Below, piece by piece: positions 27,066-35,976 of a DNA stretch of 50,150 bases. Source of the stretch: Rhodospirillales bacterium (GTDB lineage Bacteria > Pseudomonadota > Alphaproteobacteria > JAJFIK01); assembly GCA_021775005.1 (NCBI GenBank), contig JAJFIK010000063.1:1-50150 (forward strand), given 5' to 3'. Made by a program: the position numbers and the translations under genes. Every line of letters starts with the position of its first letter. Position 1 is the first letter of the stretch. Under the pieces are notes generated by a model. That model worked only from the letters and a program-made list of their open reading frames with translations. It was not told the DNA's origin and searched no databases.

Positions 27066-28868
27066 ATGAGACACAGATTCGACATATCCCGATGGGGGGG
27101 CGTAGGGCTGGTCCTTGCCGCCTTGATAAGTTTGCCGCCCGCGTCGCTGGCGCGGGATTACGGACCCTATTCGCAAGCCGATCTGATCTCCCTTGAGCTG
27201 GCGCATATGGCACCCAGCGCTACTCAACCTTTCGCAGATGCCTTGGCGCGCTCAGAGCTCTTTGAACAGCGCATGCAGGTCAACTTTATTCATCAAAACC
27301 CACAGCGCGCTTTGGTGCTCTATGACTGGTCCGGTGATCCACACACCGCGCGGCGGGCGCGGCTCTCAGCAATCATGATCCGTAACTTGTTGGGGCACTT
27401 CAATTTGGAAGTCCATCTGCACCGCGTAAACGACTATGAAGCAGGGCAGATGGAAGGTTATGACGCGACCATCTATGTGGGAGAGATTTTCGACAATCCC
27501 TTGCCATCTGCGTTTCTTCGCGATGCCTCGCGCACGGAAAATACGCTCATATGGATGCAGTATAATTTGCATCAGCTCGAACAATTTCGCGCTGGGTCGG
27601 TTCGCGCGCGCGGGCTCATCCTCGAAGGAAGCGGGGACGAAGTAGTCGCCAGCGGCGCCCAGGTGCGCCCAGCGTTTTATGACACGGTGTTCTATCGCGG
27701 GTTGCCATTTGTAAAATTTTTTGCGCCTGCTACGGATGAACATCATGCTCTATATGATCCGGCGATGGTGCCGGTTTATGCCACCGCCGAAACTCAAACC
27801 CTTGTTGAAATAGGAAACAGCCAGACCGGCGAAGTACGGCCCTACATTACGCGGCAGCGCAATTTTTGGTTTGTTGCCGAAATACCGCTGAGTTTTACCG
27901 GGGCGCGAGACCGTTATCTTGTTTTCGCAGATATTCTTCATGACATGCTGGGACTCTCTCACGATGCGACTCACCAAGCGATGGTGCGGATCGAGGACCT
28001 TCACGCACAAGTTGGTCTTCAGGGGTTTCATCGTTTGACAGGTCTTCTTGAGCGATACGATGTGCCTTACTCCTTGGCTGTCATTCCAGAGTTTCGAGAA
28101 GTTCGTGCAGACGGCACTGTTTTATCTGTGCCAGTGGATTCCGCCCCCGCAACTCAATTTCGAGAGGCAATGGCCGATGCCGTCGATCAAGGCGCGCAGG
28201 TCATTATGCATGGGGTGACGCACCAATATGCGGATCGGCCCAATCCTGACCGGGGCACGTCAGGCGAAGACTTTGAATTTTGGGATGCCGCCAACGACGG
28301 GCCGGTTGAGGACAACAGCATCGAATGGGCCATGCGGCGCACGCAGCGAGGGTATGACACCATGGTTCGCGCTGGGTTTCGGCCGACCATCTTTGAAACT
28401 CCACACTACCTTGGCTCGCCCAACGCCTCATTAGGCGCGCGCTTGGTCTTTCCTTACACATACCAACGTGTGGCCTATTATGGTGCAGATGACCTCAACC
28501 CCTTCGCAGAGGTGCTTCGTGACGAATACGAAATTCAGTTCTTTCCCTACATGATTTATCAAGATCACTACGGCCAAGTCGTGGTGCCGGAAAACCTGGG
28601 CAACCTTCAGTACACGCCACCGGTCCAATCAGCGGATTACCTTTTGCGAAATGCGGCTTATGGATTGGCGGTTCGCGATGGCGTCGCCTCGCTGTTCGTG
28701 CACTCGTTCTTATTTGTGCCCTATATGGGCGTGCCGGCCTATTCAGACTTCACAAGTGTCATCGAAGGCATTTCAGCCATGGGATACGACTGGGTCGGGG
28801 TGGATGAGTATTTGACCCAACATGGGATGGACCCGGACGCCAGAGTTGGCAACACGACAAGCGACTAA
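27066..28868 (+). CDS. DUF2334 / polysaccharide deacetylase-like secreted protein
   Basis: 600 aa with a signal peptide (about 1-29, ending SLARD). The N-terminal half (about 80-280) includes LVLYDWSGD and DATIYVGEIFDN, resembling the part of YdaL-like proteins before the catalytic fold. The C-terminal half (about 300-590) is a deacetylase-type barrel: MVRIEDLHAQVG provides the acidic metal region and VIMHGVTHQY the His pair, with ETPHYLGS and LFVHSFLF later. The family is related to carbohydrate esterase 4 enzymes; the true substrate is unknown, possibly an exopolysaccharide. It follows the RTX gene by 92 bases and is probably expressed separately. Confidence 0.82.
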   Translation: MRHRFDISRWGGVGLVLAALISLPPASLARDYGPYSQADLISLELAHMAPSATQPFADALARSELFEQRMQVNFIHQNPQRALVLYDWSGDPHTARRARLSAIMIRNLLGHFNLEVHLHRVNDYEAGQMEGYDATIYVGEIFDNPLPSAFLRDASRTENTLIWMQYNLHQLEQFRAGSVRARGLILEGSGDEVVASGAQVRPAFYDTVFYRGLPFVKFFAPATDEHHALYDPAMVPVYATAETQTLVEIGNSQTGEVRPYITRQRNFWFVAEIPLSFTGARDRYLVFADILHDMLGLSHDATHQAMVRIEDLHAQVGLQGFHRLTGLLERYDVPYSLAVIPEFREVRADGTVLSVPVDSAPATQFREAMADAVDQGAQVIMHGVTHQYADRPNPDRGTSGEDFEFWDAANDGPVEDNSIEWAMRRTQRGYDTMVRAGFRPTIFETPHYLGSPNASLGARLVFPYTYQRVAYYGADDLNPFAEVLRDEYEIQFFPYMIYQDHYGQVVVPENLGNLQYTPPVQSADYLLRNAAYGLAVRDGVASLFVHSFLFVPYMGVPAYSDFTSVIEGISAMGYDWVGVDEYLTQHGMDPDARVGNTTSD

Positions 28869-28878
28869 CGAAATGCCT

Positions 28879-28893
28879 TTAGGCAGTGCCTAA
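28879..28893. repeat. 15-base palindrome TTAGGCA-N-TGCCTAA
   Basis: A perfect inverted repeat with one central base. It lies between the DUF2334 stop and the small minus-strand peptide, and overlaps the peptide's stop codon. It may act as a weak terminator or protein site. Confidence 0.35.
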
Positions 28894-28970
28894 TCGATGC
28901 GGCCTTTTTCGATCAGATTGAAAAGGCCAAAAATACCAATAACAATGCCAAGTGCGATAAGCGCAGCCAT
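28890..28970 (-). CDS. 26-residue single-span membrane peptide
   Basis: A short frame read MAALIALGIVIGIFGLFNLI followed by EKGRID and TAG. The first twenty residues form one membrane span and the tail is charged. GGGAGA sits seven bases before the ATG. A promoter-like pair TTGCGA/TATAAC with a 16-base spacer lies at 29000-29027 on the same strand. These three signs together make a real small gene likely. The pattern of a hydrophobic helix followed by N-x-I-E-x-G-R-x-D resembles tiny inner-membrane peptides I have seen in alphaproteobacteria, but no function is known to me. GGCCTTTT and AAAAGGCC within the frame can also form an 8-bp hairpin. Confidence 0.65.
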   Translation of the reverse strand: MAALIALGIVIGIFGLFNLIEKGRID

Positions 28971-28999
28971 AGGTTAATCTCCCGAATTCATCTAAGCGC

Positions 29000-29027
29000 G
29001 TTATACCGAAATAAGCCGTTGTCGCAA
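29000..29027 (-). promoter_or_regulatory. putative promoter of the 26-residue peptide gene
   Basis: On the minus strand TTGCGA (29022-29027), 16 bases, TATAAC (29000-29005). The predicted start of transcription is about 22 bases before the peptide's ATG. Confidence 0.55.
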
Positions 29028-29050
29028 GTTATTTGGGCTGGCCACAGAGG

Positions 29051-29260
29051 CTATTGCTCAGGATCGGATTGGTTCATCCAGGCCATAAAGGGCCGCAAGG
29101 GCAGCGCCCAGGCAACGCCGGCGACGATGTAGAAGGGGATTTCAAAGGTCCAGTGAGCTGGCAGCAATGTGGTCGCGATGGTCACCACCACGGCAATGTA
29201 GAAAAAAAGCCCCAGGAGCAAAATGATCATGCCGATAAACTTGCGTAAAGGTGCGCTCAT
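29051..29260 (-). CDS. DUF2842 family small membrane protein
   Basis: 69 aa with two membrane helices (about 8-30 and 41-58). RKFIGMIILLLGLFFY and FEIPFYIVAGVAWALPLRPFMAWM fit the alphaproteobacterial DUF2842 family. It is divergent from the heme A synthase gene, with start codons 70 bases apart. Its role is unknown. Confidence 0.85.
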   Translation of the reverse strand: MSAPLRKFIGMIILLLGLFFYIAVVVTIATTLLPAHWTFEIPFYIVAGVAWALPLRPFMAWMNQSDPEQ

Positions 29261-29330
29261 GAGGCCTCAAATGTCTCTCAGCGTAACAAGCAAGCTTGCC
29301 CCGCGCCGTGCTGACCGCTAAATCAGCGCC

Positions 29331-30386
29331 ATGACCGCGAACTCTAGTGCATCACAAAGCGTTTCCCAAACCCACCATCGCCTGGTGGGGGGATGGCTGC
29401 TTATTGTCGCCCTGTTGGTGGGTCTCATGGTGATCGTAGGCGGAGCAACGCGGCTCACCGATTCAGGACTTTCCATCACTGAATGGAATGTGGTGACCGG
29501 TATCGTCCCACCGCTTTCAGATGCCGCGTGGGAGGCCGAGCTCGATAAGTATCGCACCATTCCTGAGTACCGGTTGATCAATCGCGGCATGACACTAGAC
29601 CAATTCAAAGCAATCTATTGGTGGGAGTGGGGGCACAGGCTCTTGGGCCGCTTCATTGGCCTTGTTTTTTTAGTCCCGTTTGTTTTTTTCATATGGCGCG
29701 GATGGATTGAACGCGAACGTTTGCCGCGCCTGGCGCTGCTGTTTGTATTGGGCGGCGCGCAAGGGGCGCTGGGGTGGTTCATGGTCATGAGCGGCCTTGC
29801 TGATCGAGTGGACGTAAGTCAGTACCGCCTTGCGGCGCACCTGGGATTGGCCTTTTTGATTTATGGCGCGTTGCTTTGGACCGCGCTGGATTATTTCAAA
29901 GGCTCCTGGAGTGGTGTCACGCTTCACAAGCGCGGCGTCACCATAGCGCTCGCGCTAACGACCCTTGCATTTCTGCAAATTGTCATCGGCGGGTTTGTCG
30001 CCGGGCTTGATGCCGGATTTGCCTATAACACCTGGCCATTGATGGATGGCGGCATTGTTCCGTCAAACCTATGGGTGCAAAGCCCCTGGGTCAGTAATCT
30101 GTTTGAAAACCCGGCGACGGTGCAATTCGCCCATCGCATAATGGCTTATGTGCTATTGGTGGCTGCACTTATGGTTTGGTTTCAAAATCGCGGGCGAGGC
30201 GGAGACGTCGCGCGTGCAAGCATCATCACAGCGGCGGCTGTTTTGCTTCAAGCCGTGTTGGGGGTTTGGACATTGGTTGCTGTGGTGCCCATCGCACTGG
30301 GGTTACTCCATCAAGCCGGTGCGCTGATTGTCATTGGCAGTTGCGTCTTTTTGCTCCACACCGCTAACCGCAGCTCAGCGGTCTGA
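29331..30386 (+). CDS. ctaA: heme A synthase, COX15 type
   Basis: A 351-aa protein with eight membrane helices. The N-terminal half has GGATRLTDSGLSITEW and WWEWGHRLLGR. HLGLAF, FAHRIMAY and LHQAGAL provide the conserved histidines for heme binding. It converts heme O to heme A for cytochrome aa3-type oxidase in the inner membrane. The end overlaps the convergent enoyl-CoA hydratase gene by 12 bases. Confidence 0.95.
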   Translation: MTANSSASQSVSQTHHRLVGGWLLIVALLVGLMVIVGGATRLTDSGLSITEWNVVTGIVPPLSDAAWEAELDKYRTIPEYRLINRGMTLDQFKAIYWWEWGHRLLGRFIGLVFLVPFVFFIWRGWIERERLPRLALLFVLGGAQGALGWFMVMSGLADRVDVSQYRLAAHLGLAFLIYGALLWTALDYFKGSWSGVTLHKRGVTIALALTTLAFLQIVIGGFVAGLDAGFAYNTWPLMDGGIVPSNLWVQSPWVSNLFENPATVQFAHRIMAYVLLVAALMVWFQNRGRGGDVARASIITAAAVLLQAVLGVWTLVAVVPIALGLLHQAGALIVIGSCVFLLHTANRSSAV

Positions 30387-31172
30387 CCACTCCGGATCGC
30401 GCTTTTCAATAAAGGCGCCGATACCTTCCTCTGCATCGCTGTGCAGCAGGTTCGCCGTCATAACCTGGGCGGTATATTCATAGGCATCCTCTAGCCCCAT
30501 ATTGAGCTGACGATAAAAAGCTTCCTTGCCAATACGAACGATGGGGCCCGGCTTCTGCACGATCTGGCCGGCTAGCTTGCGCGTTTCTACTTCAAGTTGG
30601 TCCGGGGCCACAACGCGATTGATCAGCCCGATGCGCTTGGCCTCTGTGGCATCAATGGCATTGCCGGTGAGTAACATCTCCATGGCGGACTTTTGCGGCA
30701 CGTTTCGAGAGAGCGCGACCATAGGCGTTGAACAGAACAGCCCTATGTTGACGCCGGGGGTGGCAAAGGTCGCCGTGTCCGCTGCCACCGCCAAATCACA
30801 TGTCGCTACAAGCTGACACCCAGCGGCGGTGGCCATGCCTTGCACCTGCGCTATAACGGGAACAGGGCAGGCGAGGATCGCCTTCATAAGCGCCACACAC
30901 GCGGCGAAGAGGATGCCATAGGCAGCCTCACCCCGGTCCGGCTCCTGACGTTCGGCTTCAATCTCCTTGAGATCGTGACCAGCGCAGAAAACCGGCCCCT
31001 CAGCGGCCAGGATGATCACCCGGACCCCATCGGCCTTGGCAGCGCTCTCAATGTCCCCCCGAAGCACCCTCATCATCGCTGTAGATAGGCTGTTGCGAGA
31101 GGCGCCACGCGCCAGGGTGATGGTCCGGATCGGCGCTTTCAGATCGTTTCTGAGGTAGGTTTCCATGTTCAT
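30375..31172 (-). CDS. enoyl-CoA hydratase/isomerase family protein (ECHDC3-like)
   Basis: A 265-aa crotonase-fold protein. FCAGHDLKEI supplies the first oxyanion segment, and VQGMATAAGCQLVATCDLAVAAD the second. Residue choice at the catalytic positions (GLFCSTPMVALSR rather than a Glu-containing segment) differs from classical hydratases and fits the ECHDC3-type subgroup whose reaction is unclear. It is convergent with ctaA and divergent from rplM. The true substrate is not predictable. Confidence 0.88.
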   Translation of the reverse strand: MNMETYLRNDLKAPIRTITLARGASRNSLSTAMMRVLRGDIESAAKADGVRVIILAAEGPVFCAGHDLKEIEAERQEPDRGEAAYGILFAACVALMKAILACPVPVIAQVQGMATAAGCQLVATCDLAVAADTATFATPGVNIGLFCSTPMVALSRNVPQKSAMEMLLTGNAIDATEAKRIGLINRVVAPDQLEVETRKLAGQIVQKPGPIVRIGKEAFYRQLNMGLEDAYEYTAQVMTANLLHSDAEEGIGAFIEKRDPEWSDR

Positions 31173-31195
31173 GTTGCCGAGGGTGCCTTTTTTGA

Positions 31196-31209
31196 GGTAT
31201 CACTATACC
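31196..31209. promoter_or_regulatory. inverted repeat GGTAT-CACT-ATACC between the hydratase gene and rplM
   Basis: A perfect 5-bp-arm inverted repeat, 24 bases before the hydratase start on the minus strand. A candidate operator for the hydratase gene; nothing further can be said. Confidence 0.25.
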
Positions 31210-31256
31210 GCGAATGTATCACGTTGGTTTCATTGCGAAATTGGAGCCAATATGTG

Positions 31257-31285
31257 TTGACAGAGTCATTTGCCCCCCTTATACC
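31257..31285 (+). promoter_or_regulatory. promoter of rplM-rpsI
   Basis: Consensus TTGACA (31257-31262), a 17-base spacer, then TATACC (31280-31285). The rplM ATG is 41 bases downstream. One of the best promoter matches in the window, as expected for ribosomal proteins. Confidence 0.7.
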
Positions 31286-31326
31286 CCGCGCCTTCAGATA
31301 TGAATACCGGTTCGGGATTAGGAACA

Positions 31327-31791
31327 ATGAAAACATACTCAGCCAAACCTTCCGAGGTTGAAAAGAAGTGGCTGCTGATCGATGCCGAGGGCCTTGTTGT
31401 TGGTCGTCTCGCCAGTTTGATCGCCACTCGCCTGCGCGGCAAGCACAAGCCCATGTATTCGCCAAATATCGATTGCGGCGACAACGTTGTGGTGGTGAAT
31501 GCGGAAAAGGTCTTGTTCAAGGGCAAGAAGCGCACTGACAAGATTTACTACTGGCACACAGGCTATCCTGGCGGCATCAAGTCCCGCACAGCTGACAAGA
31601 TCCTTGACGGCAAGCACCCAGAGCGCGTGCTTGAATTGGCCGTGCGCCGGATGTTGCCCAGCGGCCCCTTGGCCCGCGAGCAACTGAAGAAACTGCGCGT
31701 CTATGCCGGCGCCGAGCATCCCCATGAGGCACAGCAGCCCGTGAAGCTGGATGTTGCGTCTATGAATCCTAAGAATACGGCGAGGGCATAA
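31327..31791 (+). CDS. rplM: 50S ribosomal protein L13
   Basis: A 154-aa protein beginning [20 protein letters not shown], the standard alphaproteobacterial L13 N-terminus. [13 protein letters not shown] and [23 protein letters not shown] complete it. The first in-frame ATG of the open frame (31270) precedes the real start and lies at the promoter. Cotranscribed with rpsI three bases downstream. Confidence 0.97.
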   Translation: MKTYSAKPSEVEKKWLLIDAEGLVVGRLASLIATRLRGKHKPMYSPNIDCGDNVVVVNAEKVLFKGKKRTDKIYYWHTGYPGGIKSRTADKILDGKHPERVLELAVRRMLPSGPLAREQLKKLRVYAGAEHPHEAQQPVKLDVASMNPKNTARA

Positions 31792-31794
31792 CCC

Positions 31795-32310
31795 ATGGCT
31801 GATGAAATCAAATCACTGGAAGACCTGGGCGAGTTGAGCAAGACGGCTGCTGGCGCGGATGCTGAAACCGGCGATGTGGCCGTGCAAGAAGTTGATGCCC
31901 CGCGCGAACCTGTGCGGGACGAGCAGGGGCGGTCCTATGCGACCGGCAAGCGCAAGGACGCCGTCGCTCGTGTATGGATCAAGCCTGGCACCGGCGCTAT
32001 CGTTGTGAACGGTCGCGACTACAAGCAATATTTTGCGCGTCCTGTGCTGCAAATGCTACTGCTTCAACCGCTTAATGTGGCACAGCGTGATGGTCAATTT
32101 GACATCATGTGCACGGTTAAGGGCGGCGGTCTTTCCGGCCAAGCTGGTGCCGTGCGCCATGGCCTTTCCAAGGCGCTGACGCTTTTTGAACCGGATCTTC
32201 GCGGCGTCTTAAAGCAAGGCGGCTTCCTCACGCGCGACAGCCGCGTTGTGGAGCGCAAGAAATACGGTCGTGCCAAGGCCCGCAAGAGCTTCCAGTTCTC
32301 CAAGCGCTGA
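31795..32310 (+). CDS. rpsI: 30S ribosomal protein S9
   Basis: 171 aa. Residues about 45-171 are the S9 core ([19 protein letters not shown] ... ending [11 protein letters not shown], the tail that reaches the P site). The first 40-odd residues are an acidic, Glu/Ala-rich extension absent from E. coli S9 but common, in shorter form, in alphaproteobacteria. It follows rplM directly. Confidence 0.97.
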   Translation: MADEIKSLEDLGELSKTAAGADAETGDVAVQEVDAPREPVRDEQGRSYATGKRKDAVARVWIKPGTGAIVVNGRDYKQYFARPVLQMLLLQPLNVAQRDGQFDIMCTVKGGGLSGQAGAVRHGLSKALTLFEPDLRGVLKQGGFLTRDSRVVERKKYGRAKARKSFQFSKR

Positions 32311-32344
32311 GAAGAGCATTCGGGAATATGGGGTCAGAATTGAG

Positions 32345-32378
32345 CGGCGGGTGCCTTATGGCCCCGCCGTTTTTCTTT
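32345..32378 (+). terminator. rho-independent terminator of rplM-rpsI
   Basis: CGGCGGG (32345-32351) pairs with CCCGCCG (32363-32369), with further pairing past a bulge. TTTTTCTTT follows. The ribosome binding site of the acetyltransferase gene begins directly after. Confidence 0.75.
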
Positions 32379-32391
32379 GGGAGGAGCAATC

Positions 32392-32835
32392 ATGGAATTC
32401 AGAGAAGCAACCACTGAAGACCTCAGCGCTATTGTTGCCTTGCTTGCTGATGACGCGCTTGGGCAGGCACGCGAAGCAGAAACCTCGCACGATGCTTATG
32501 GTGACGCATTCGCTGCGATTACGGCCGACCCCAATAATTTTCTCCTGGTGGGAGAAAATGCTCGCCATGTGGTCGCCACCTGCCAGCTCACTATCATTCC
32601 GAATTTGACATTCACCGGCGCGACTCGCGGTCAGATCGAAGGGGTGCGCGTGGCAAGCAGCCAACGCGGGGAGGGGACGGGCAAAGACCTTATCGCCTTC
32701 GCTATCGAGCTGGCAAAGTCAAAGGGCTGCACCATCATGCAGCTGACCACCAACAAATCACGTCGTGATGCGCTGCGCTTTTATGAGGGGCTCGGATTTG
32801 AAGCCAGCCACGAAGGCATGAAGCTCTATCTCTGA
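32392..32835 (+). CDS. GNAT-family N-acetyltransferase
   Basis: A 147-aa acetyltransferase. The acetyl-CoA-binding motif A region is VRVASSQRGEGTGKDLIAFAI, and motif B has NKSRRDALRFYEGLGFEASHEGMKLYL. The start ATG 32392 follows GGGAGGAG. It lies just after the rpsI terminator and three bases from the convergent phaC stop. The substrate is unknown. Confidence 0.9.
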   Translation: MEFREATTEDLSAIVALLADDALGQAREAETSHDAYGDAFAAITADPNNFLLVGENARHVVATCQLTIIPNLTFTGATRGQIEGVRVASSQRGEGTGKDLIAFAIELAKSKGCTIMQLTTNKSRRDALRFYEGLGFEASHEGMKLYL

Positions 32836-32838
32836 GGC

Positions 32839-34644
32839 TTAGCTTTTGACCATGACATAGGAGCCCGGTGCGTCCTCGATGGGCTTGAGCTTGCCATCAC
32901 CCGGCAGGCGTGCCGGAACCTTCTTACCAGATTTTGGTTTCAGCCAACGATGCCAATCGGGCCACCATGATCCTGCATGCTCGGTTGCCCCAGCGACCCA
33001 GTCCTCCACATCCGTCGGTGTCTTGGCGTTGGTCCAATGCTGATACTTTTTGGCGTCAGGGTGGTTGATGACACCGGCAATGTGGCCCGAGCCCGCCATC
33101 AGGAACTTCACTTTGCCGCCGAAAAGCTGCGTCGCTTTATAGACGGAATTATAAGGCGCGATGTGATCGCCTTGAGAGGACTGCAAATAGATCGGGATTT
33201 TAACGTCTGCCAAATTGAGTGTCTTGCCGCCCATCACCATCTCGCCCTTGGCTAACCTGTTGTGGCGATAGCACTCTCGCAAGTAAAACAAGTGCATCGC
33301 CTTCGGCATCCTCGTGGTATCGGAATTCCAATACAAAAGGTCGAATGGAAAGGGCTCCTTCCCCAGCATGTAGTTCTTGATCACAAACGACCAGATGAGA
33401 TCATTTGACCGCAGCATGTTGAAGGTGCTCGCCATCTTGGCGCCAGACAGAACACCGCCTTCCGCGTCCATCAATTCTTCAAGTGCATCTAGTTGCTCAT
33501 CATCAATGAAGACTTGCAGGTCCCCGGCCTCAGAGAAATCCATTTGTGCAGCAAAGAACGTGGCGGACTTGATGCGGCTGTCCTTGGTGGCGGCCATATA
33601 GGCCAGCGTGGACCCCAGCAGGGTTCCGCCGATGCAATATCCGATGGCATTCACTTCCGCCACACCGGTGGCTTGTTCCACAGCATCAACAGCGGCCAGA
33701 ACACCTTCTGTCATGTAATTTTCAAAAGATTTGTCGCCCAAGCTTTGATCTGGATTGACCCAAGAGACCACAAATACGGTGTAGCCTTGTTCGGTCGCCC
33801 ATTTGATGAATGAGTTATCCTGGCGCAAATCCAGGATGTAGAACTTGTTGATCCATGGCGGAAAAATCAGCAGCGGCCGCTCAAACACTTCATCAGTGCG
33901 CGCATCATACTGAATGAGCTGCATGAGATCGTTTTGAAACACGACCTTGCCCGGACTGATAGCGATGTTCTCGCCAACTTGGAACTGATCCTCGTCAGTT
34001 TGCGATATCTCAATGGAACCGCCGCCGCGCTTTAGATCTTCAAGCAGATTATCAAGACCATGCACCAAGCTTTCACCATTGCTGTGAAGGGCGGTACGTA
34101 AAACTTCCGGGTTGGTCAAAACAAAATTGGTCGGGCTAAGGGCGTCGGCGAATTGCTTGGTATAAAAGTCTACCTTGCGGCGCGTGTCGGCATCGAGCCC
34201 GTCCACATCGCCGACCGTATCCTGCATCCATTTTGCGGTGAGCAAATAGGATTGCTTGATAAAATCAAACACGGCTTTCTCAGCCCAATCTGTATCGCGA
34301 AATCGCTTGTCGCCGCGCTCAGGCGCTGCAACAGGCGTAACATCTTCCCCCAGAAACCGTTTCCAGGTGGATTGCCAGAGCTGCGTTTGTGCTTGCCAAA
34401 GATTGAGCTGCGCTTGCATGAGGCGCGCTGGGTCAGCGGAGAATTGTTTGAGAAGATCCAGAAACGCTGATCCCACATTGAGAGGGTCAGAGGTTCCCCC
34501 TGATCCTGGCTTGGCTTGGGCCTCAAGAAATTCCGAAAGGATTTCCCGGCTCTTTCCTGCCACGCGCACCATGTTGCGGCCAAATTCAACCGGATCAGTG
34601 ACCTGATAGCGGTTTTCCTGATGCTCGTTGGGGCTCTTGGTCAT
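32839..34644 (-). CDS. phaC: class I poly(3-hydroxyalkanoate) synthase
   Basis: 601 aa, the normal length for class I. The PhaC N-terminal domain (about 60-230) precedes an alpha/beta-hydrolase core. The lipase-like box GYCIGG carries the catalytic Cys337, and the late GSGHIAGVINHP has the catalytic His. It polymerises 3-hydroxyacyl-CoA into storage granules. It runs divergently from the L,D-transpeptidase gene; no phaA, phaB or phasin gene is next to it. Confidence 0.96.
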   Translation of the reverse strand: MTKSPNEHQENRYQVTDPVEFGRNMVRVAGKSREILSEFLEAQAKPGSGGTSDPLNVGSAFLDLLKQFSADPARLMQAQLNLWQAQTQLWQSTWKRFLGEDVTPVAAPERGDKRFRDTDWAEKAVFDFIKQSYLLTAKWMQDTVGDVDGLDADTRRKVDFYTKQFADALSPTNFVLTNPEVLRTALHSNGESLVHGLDNLLEDLKRGGGSIEISQTDEDQFQVGENIAISPGKVVFQNDLMQLIQYDARTDEVFERPLLIFPPWINKFYILDLRQDNSFIKWATEQGYTVFVVSWVNPDQSLGDKSFENYMTEGVLAAVDAVEQATGVAEVNAIGYCIGGTLLGSTLAYMAATKDSRIKSATFFAAQMDFSEAGDLQVFIDDEQLDALEELMDAEGGVLSGAKMASTFNMLRSNDLIWSFVIKNYMLGKEPFPFDLLYWNSDTTRMPKAMHLFYLRECYRHNRLAKGEMVMGGKTLNLADVKIPIYLQSSQGDHIAPYNSVYKATQLFGGKVKFLMAGSGHIAGVINHPDAKKYQHWTNAKTPTDVEDWVAGATEHAGSWWPDWHRWLKPKSGKKVPARLPGDGKLKPIEDAPGSYVMVKS

Positions 34645-34779
34645 GAGGTCGATCCTGCCTGCGCTCGCTTCCTGGCTGCGTTCTATACACGAATTCCCGC
34701 CCAGATTGCCAGCCTTGAGCGCTTGGGCCTTGGCTAAGACTCTGCCACACTATTGTTCCAACAAGCCATGGAGGGGGCC

Positions 34780-35646
34780 ATGCAAAAGTTCACGGCTCTT
34801 GCGGCAGGTGTTGCTGCCGTCTTTGTGTTCTCAGTTGCTTATGCGTCCCAACCACCACCTGATTTTTCAGATGCAGCGCCGCTTGAGCGGTTGCTGAGCC
34901 CTGAAGAATTGGAAATGGAATTTGGCCCTGCCTCGCGGTTTGACCGCGACGGCTTTGAGAACCCCTGGGCCGAGCGCGGCGGGCTCGTCTCCAAAGCGCA
35001 CCCCGCACGATACGATCGCACGCGCGATCTCTCGCTCATGACGAACAGCCCCATCGCGCGGGTGGAGCGTCTTCTGCCCGATCATCTCAATGAGTTCTAC
35101 GATCTCATTTTGTATGTCAGCAAAGCGCCGGAGGGGCCCTTTGCGCAGCAGATGTTTGTTTTTGAACGCGATGAGGCACGCGCTTTGGAGCTAACAGATC
35201 GGTGGCTGATCTCCACCGGCCGCGAACGGCGGGAGCGCTATTTCACCACCACACCGCCGGGGCTCTTTATGCTTGATCCCAATCGCATGGTGCCGGCGGC
35301 CTATTCAGCGCAATGGGATGGCTCAGCCATGCCCTGGGCGATGTTCTGGAACTATTCCTATACAACACGCATGTCAGGCTATGCCATTCACGGCATAGCG
35401 CCCCGCTATCAGCAGTATCTCGGCAGCCGCGCCTCAGGCGGCTGCGTGCGTTTACCCCTTGCACAGGCCGAAGGACTTTTCCGCAGAGTGCAGTCCGAAT
35501 TCCGCGGCAATGTTCCCATCTTCCCTTTCAACCATGAGCGCGGCACGACATCTCGTGATGGCTCCGTTGTCAGAGACGAAAACGGCGACGTGCAAACGGA
35601 ATGGGGCTATCGTGTTCTTCTGATAGTCGATACCTTTGCCGGATAG
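34780..35646 (+). CDS. L,D-transpeptidase (YkuD domain), periplasmic
   Basis: 288 aa with a signal peptide (about 1-23). The YkuD catalytic region runs from the HGI histidine to SRASGGCVRLP with Cys222. GLFMLDPNRM and FWNYSYTTRMSGYAIHG lie before it. It should make 3-3 peptidoglycan cross-links or attach proteins to peptidoglycan. ATG 34780 is chosen because GGAGGGG precedes it; TTG 34753 lacks a site. The MarR/LdtR-like regulator at 7389 could control genes of this kind; the link is inference. Confidence 0.87.
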   Translation: MQKFTALAAGVAAVFVFSVAYASQPPPDFSDAAPLERLLSPEELEMEFGPASRFDRDGFENPWAERGGLVSKAHPARYDRTRDLSLMTNSPIARVERLLPDHLNEFYDLILYVSKAPEGPFAQQMFVFERDEARALELTDRWLISTGRERRERYFTTTPPGLFMLDPNRMVPAAYSAQWDGSAMPWAMFWNYSYTTRMSGYAIHGIAPRYQQYLGSRASGGCVRLPLAQAEGLFRRVQSEFRGNVPIFPFNHERGTTSRDGSVVRDENGDVQTEWGYRVLLIVDTFAG

Positions 35647-35667
35647 CCCATTGGAGAGCCAGACCCC

Positions 35668-35976
35668 GTGTTGCGTTTGATCGTCATAACCGTTGCTGCC
35701 GTTCTGCTTGCCGCCTGTACAACAGGGGAGACAGAGGCATACCCGCGGCTGGGCGATGCACCCGCGCCGCCCGAAACCACACTGAGCCCGGAACGCTCTG
35801 CCCAAATCACCAGAGAGCTTGAACAAGCACGCGATGAGGCGATTGATTTTGCCGCGCAGGGGCGTCGCTCGGGCACAGGCCCTGCGGTTCCTGTGTCAGA
35901 CCCCGAACCTGAGCCCGAGATTGAGTCCGATGATGCCCTTGAGGCGGAAATAATTACAGAGCCCGTCACCGAATGA
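35668..35976 (+). CDS. small acidic lipoprotein
   Basis: A 102-aa protein starting at GTG 35668. Its signal peptide ends in the lipobox VLLAAC (Cys17). The mature part is Pro/Glu-rich and unstructured in appearance (PEPEPEIESDD). Its TGA overlaps the hom ATG by four bases (ATGA). No family is recognised. It sits between an L,D-transpeptidase and homoserine dehydrogenase, and an envelope role is plausible. Confidence 0.7.
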   Translation: MLRLIVITVAAVLLAACTTGETEAYPRLGDAPAPPETTLSPERSAQITRELEQARDEAIDFAAQGRRSGTGPAVPVSDPEPEPEIESDDALEAEIITEPVTE

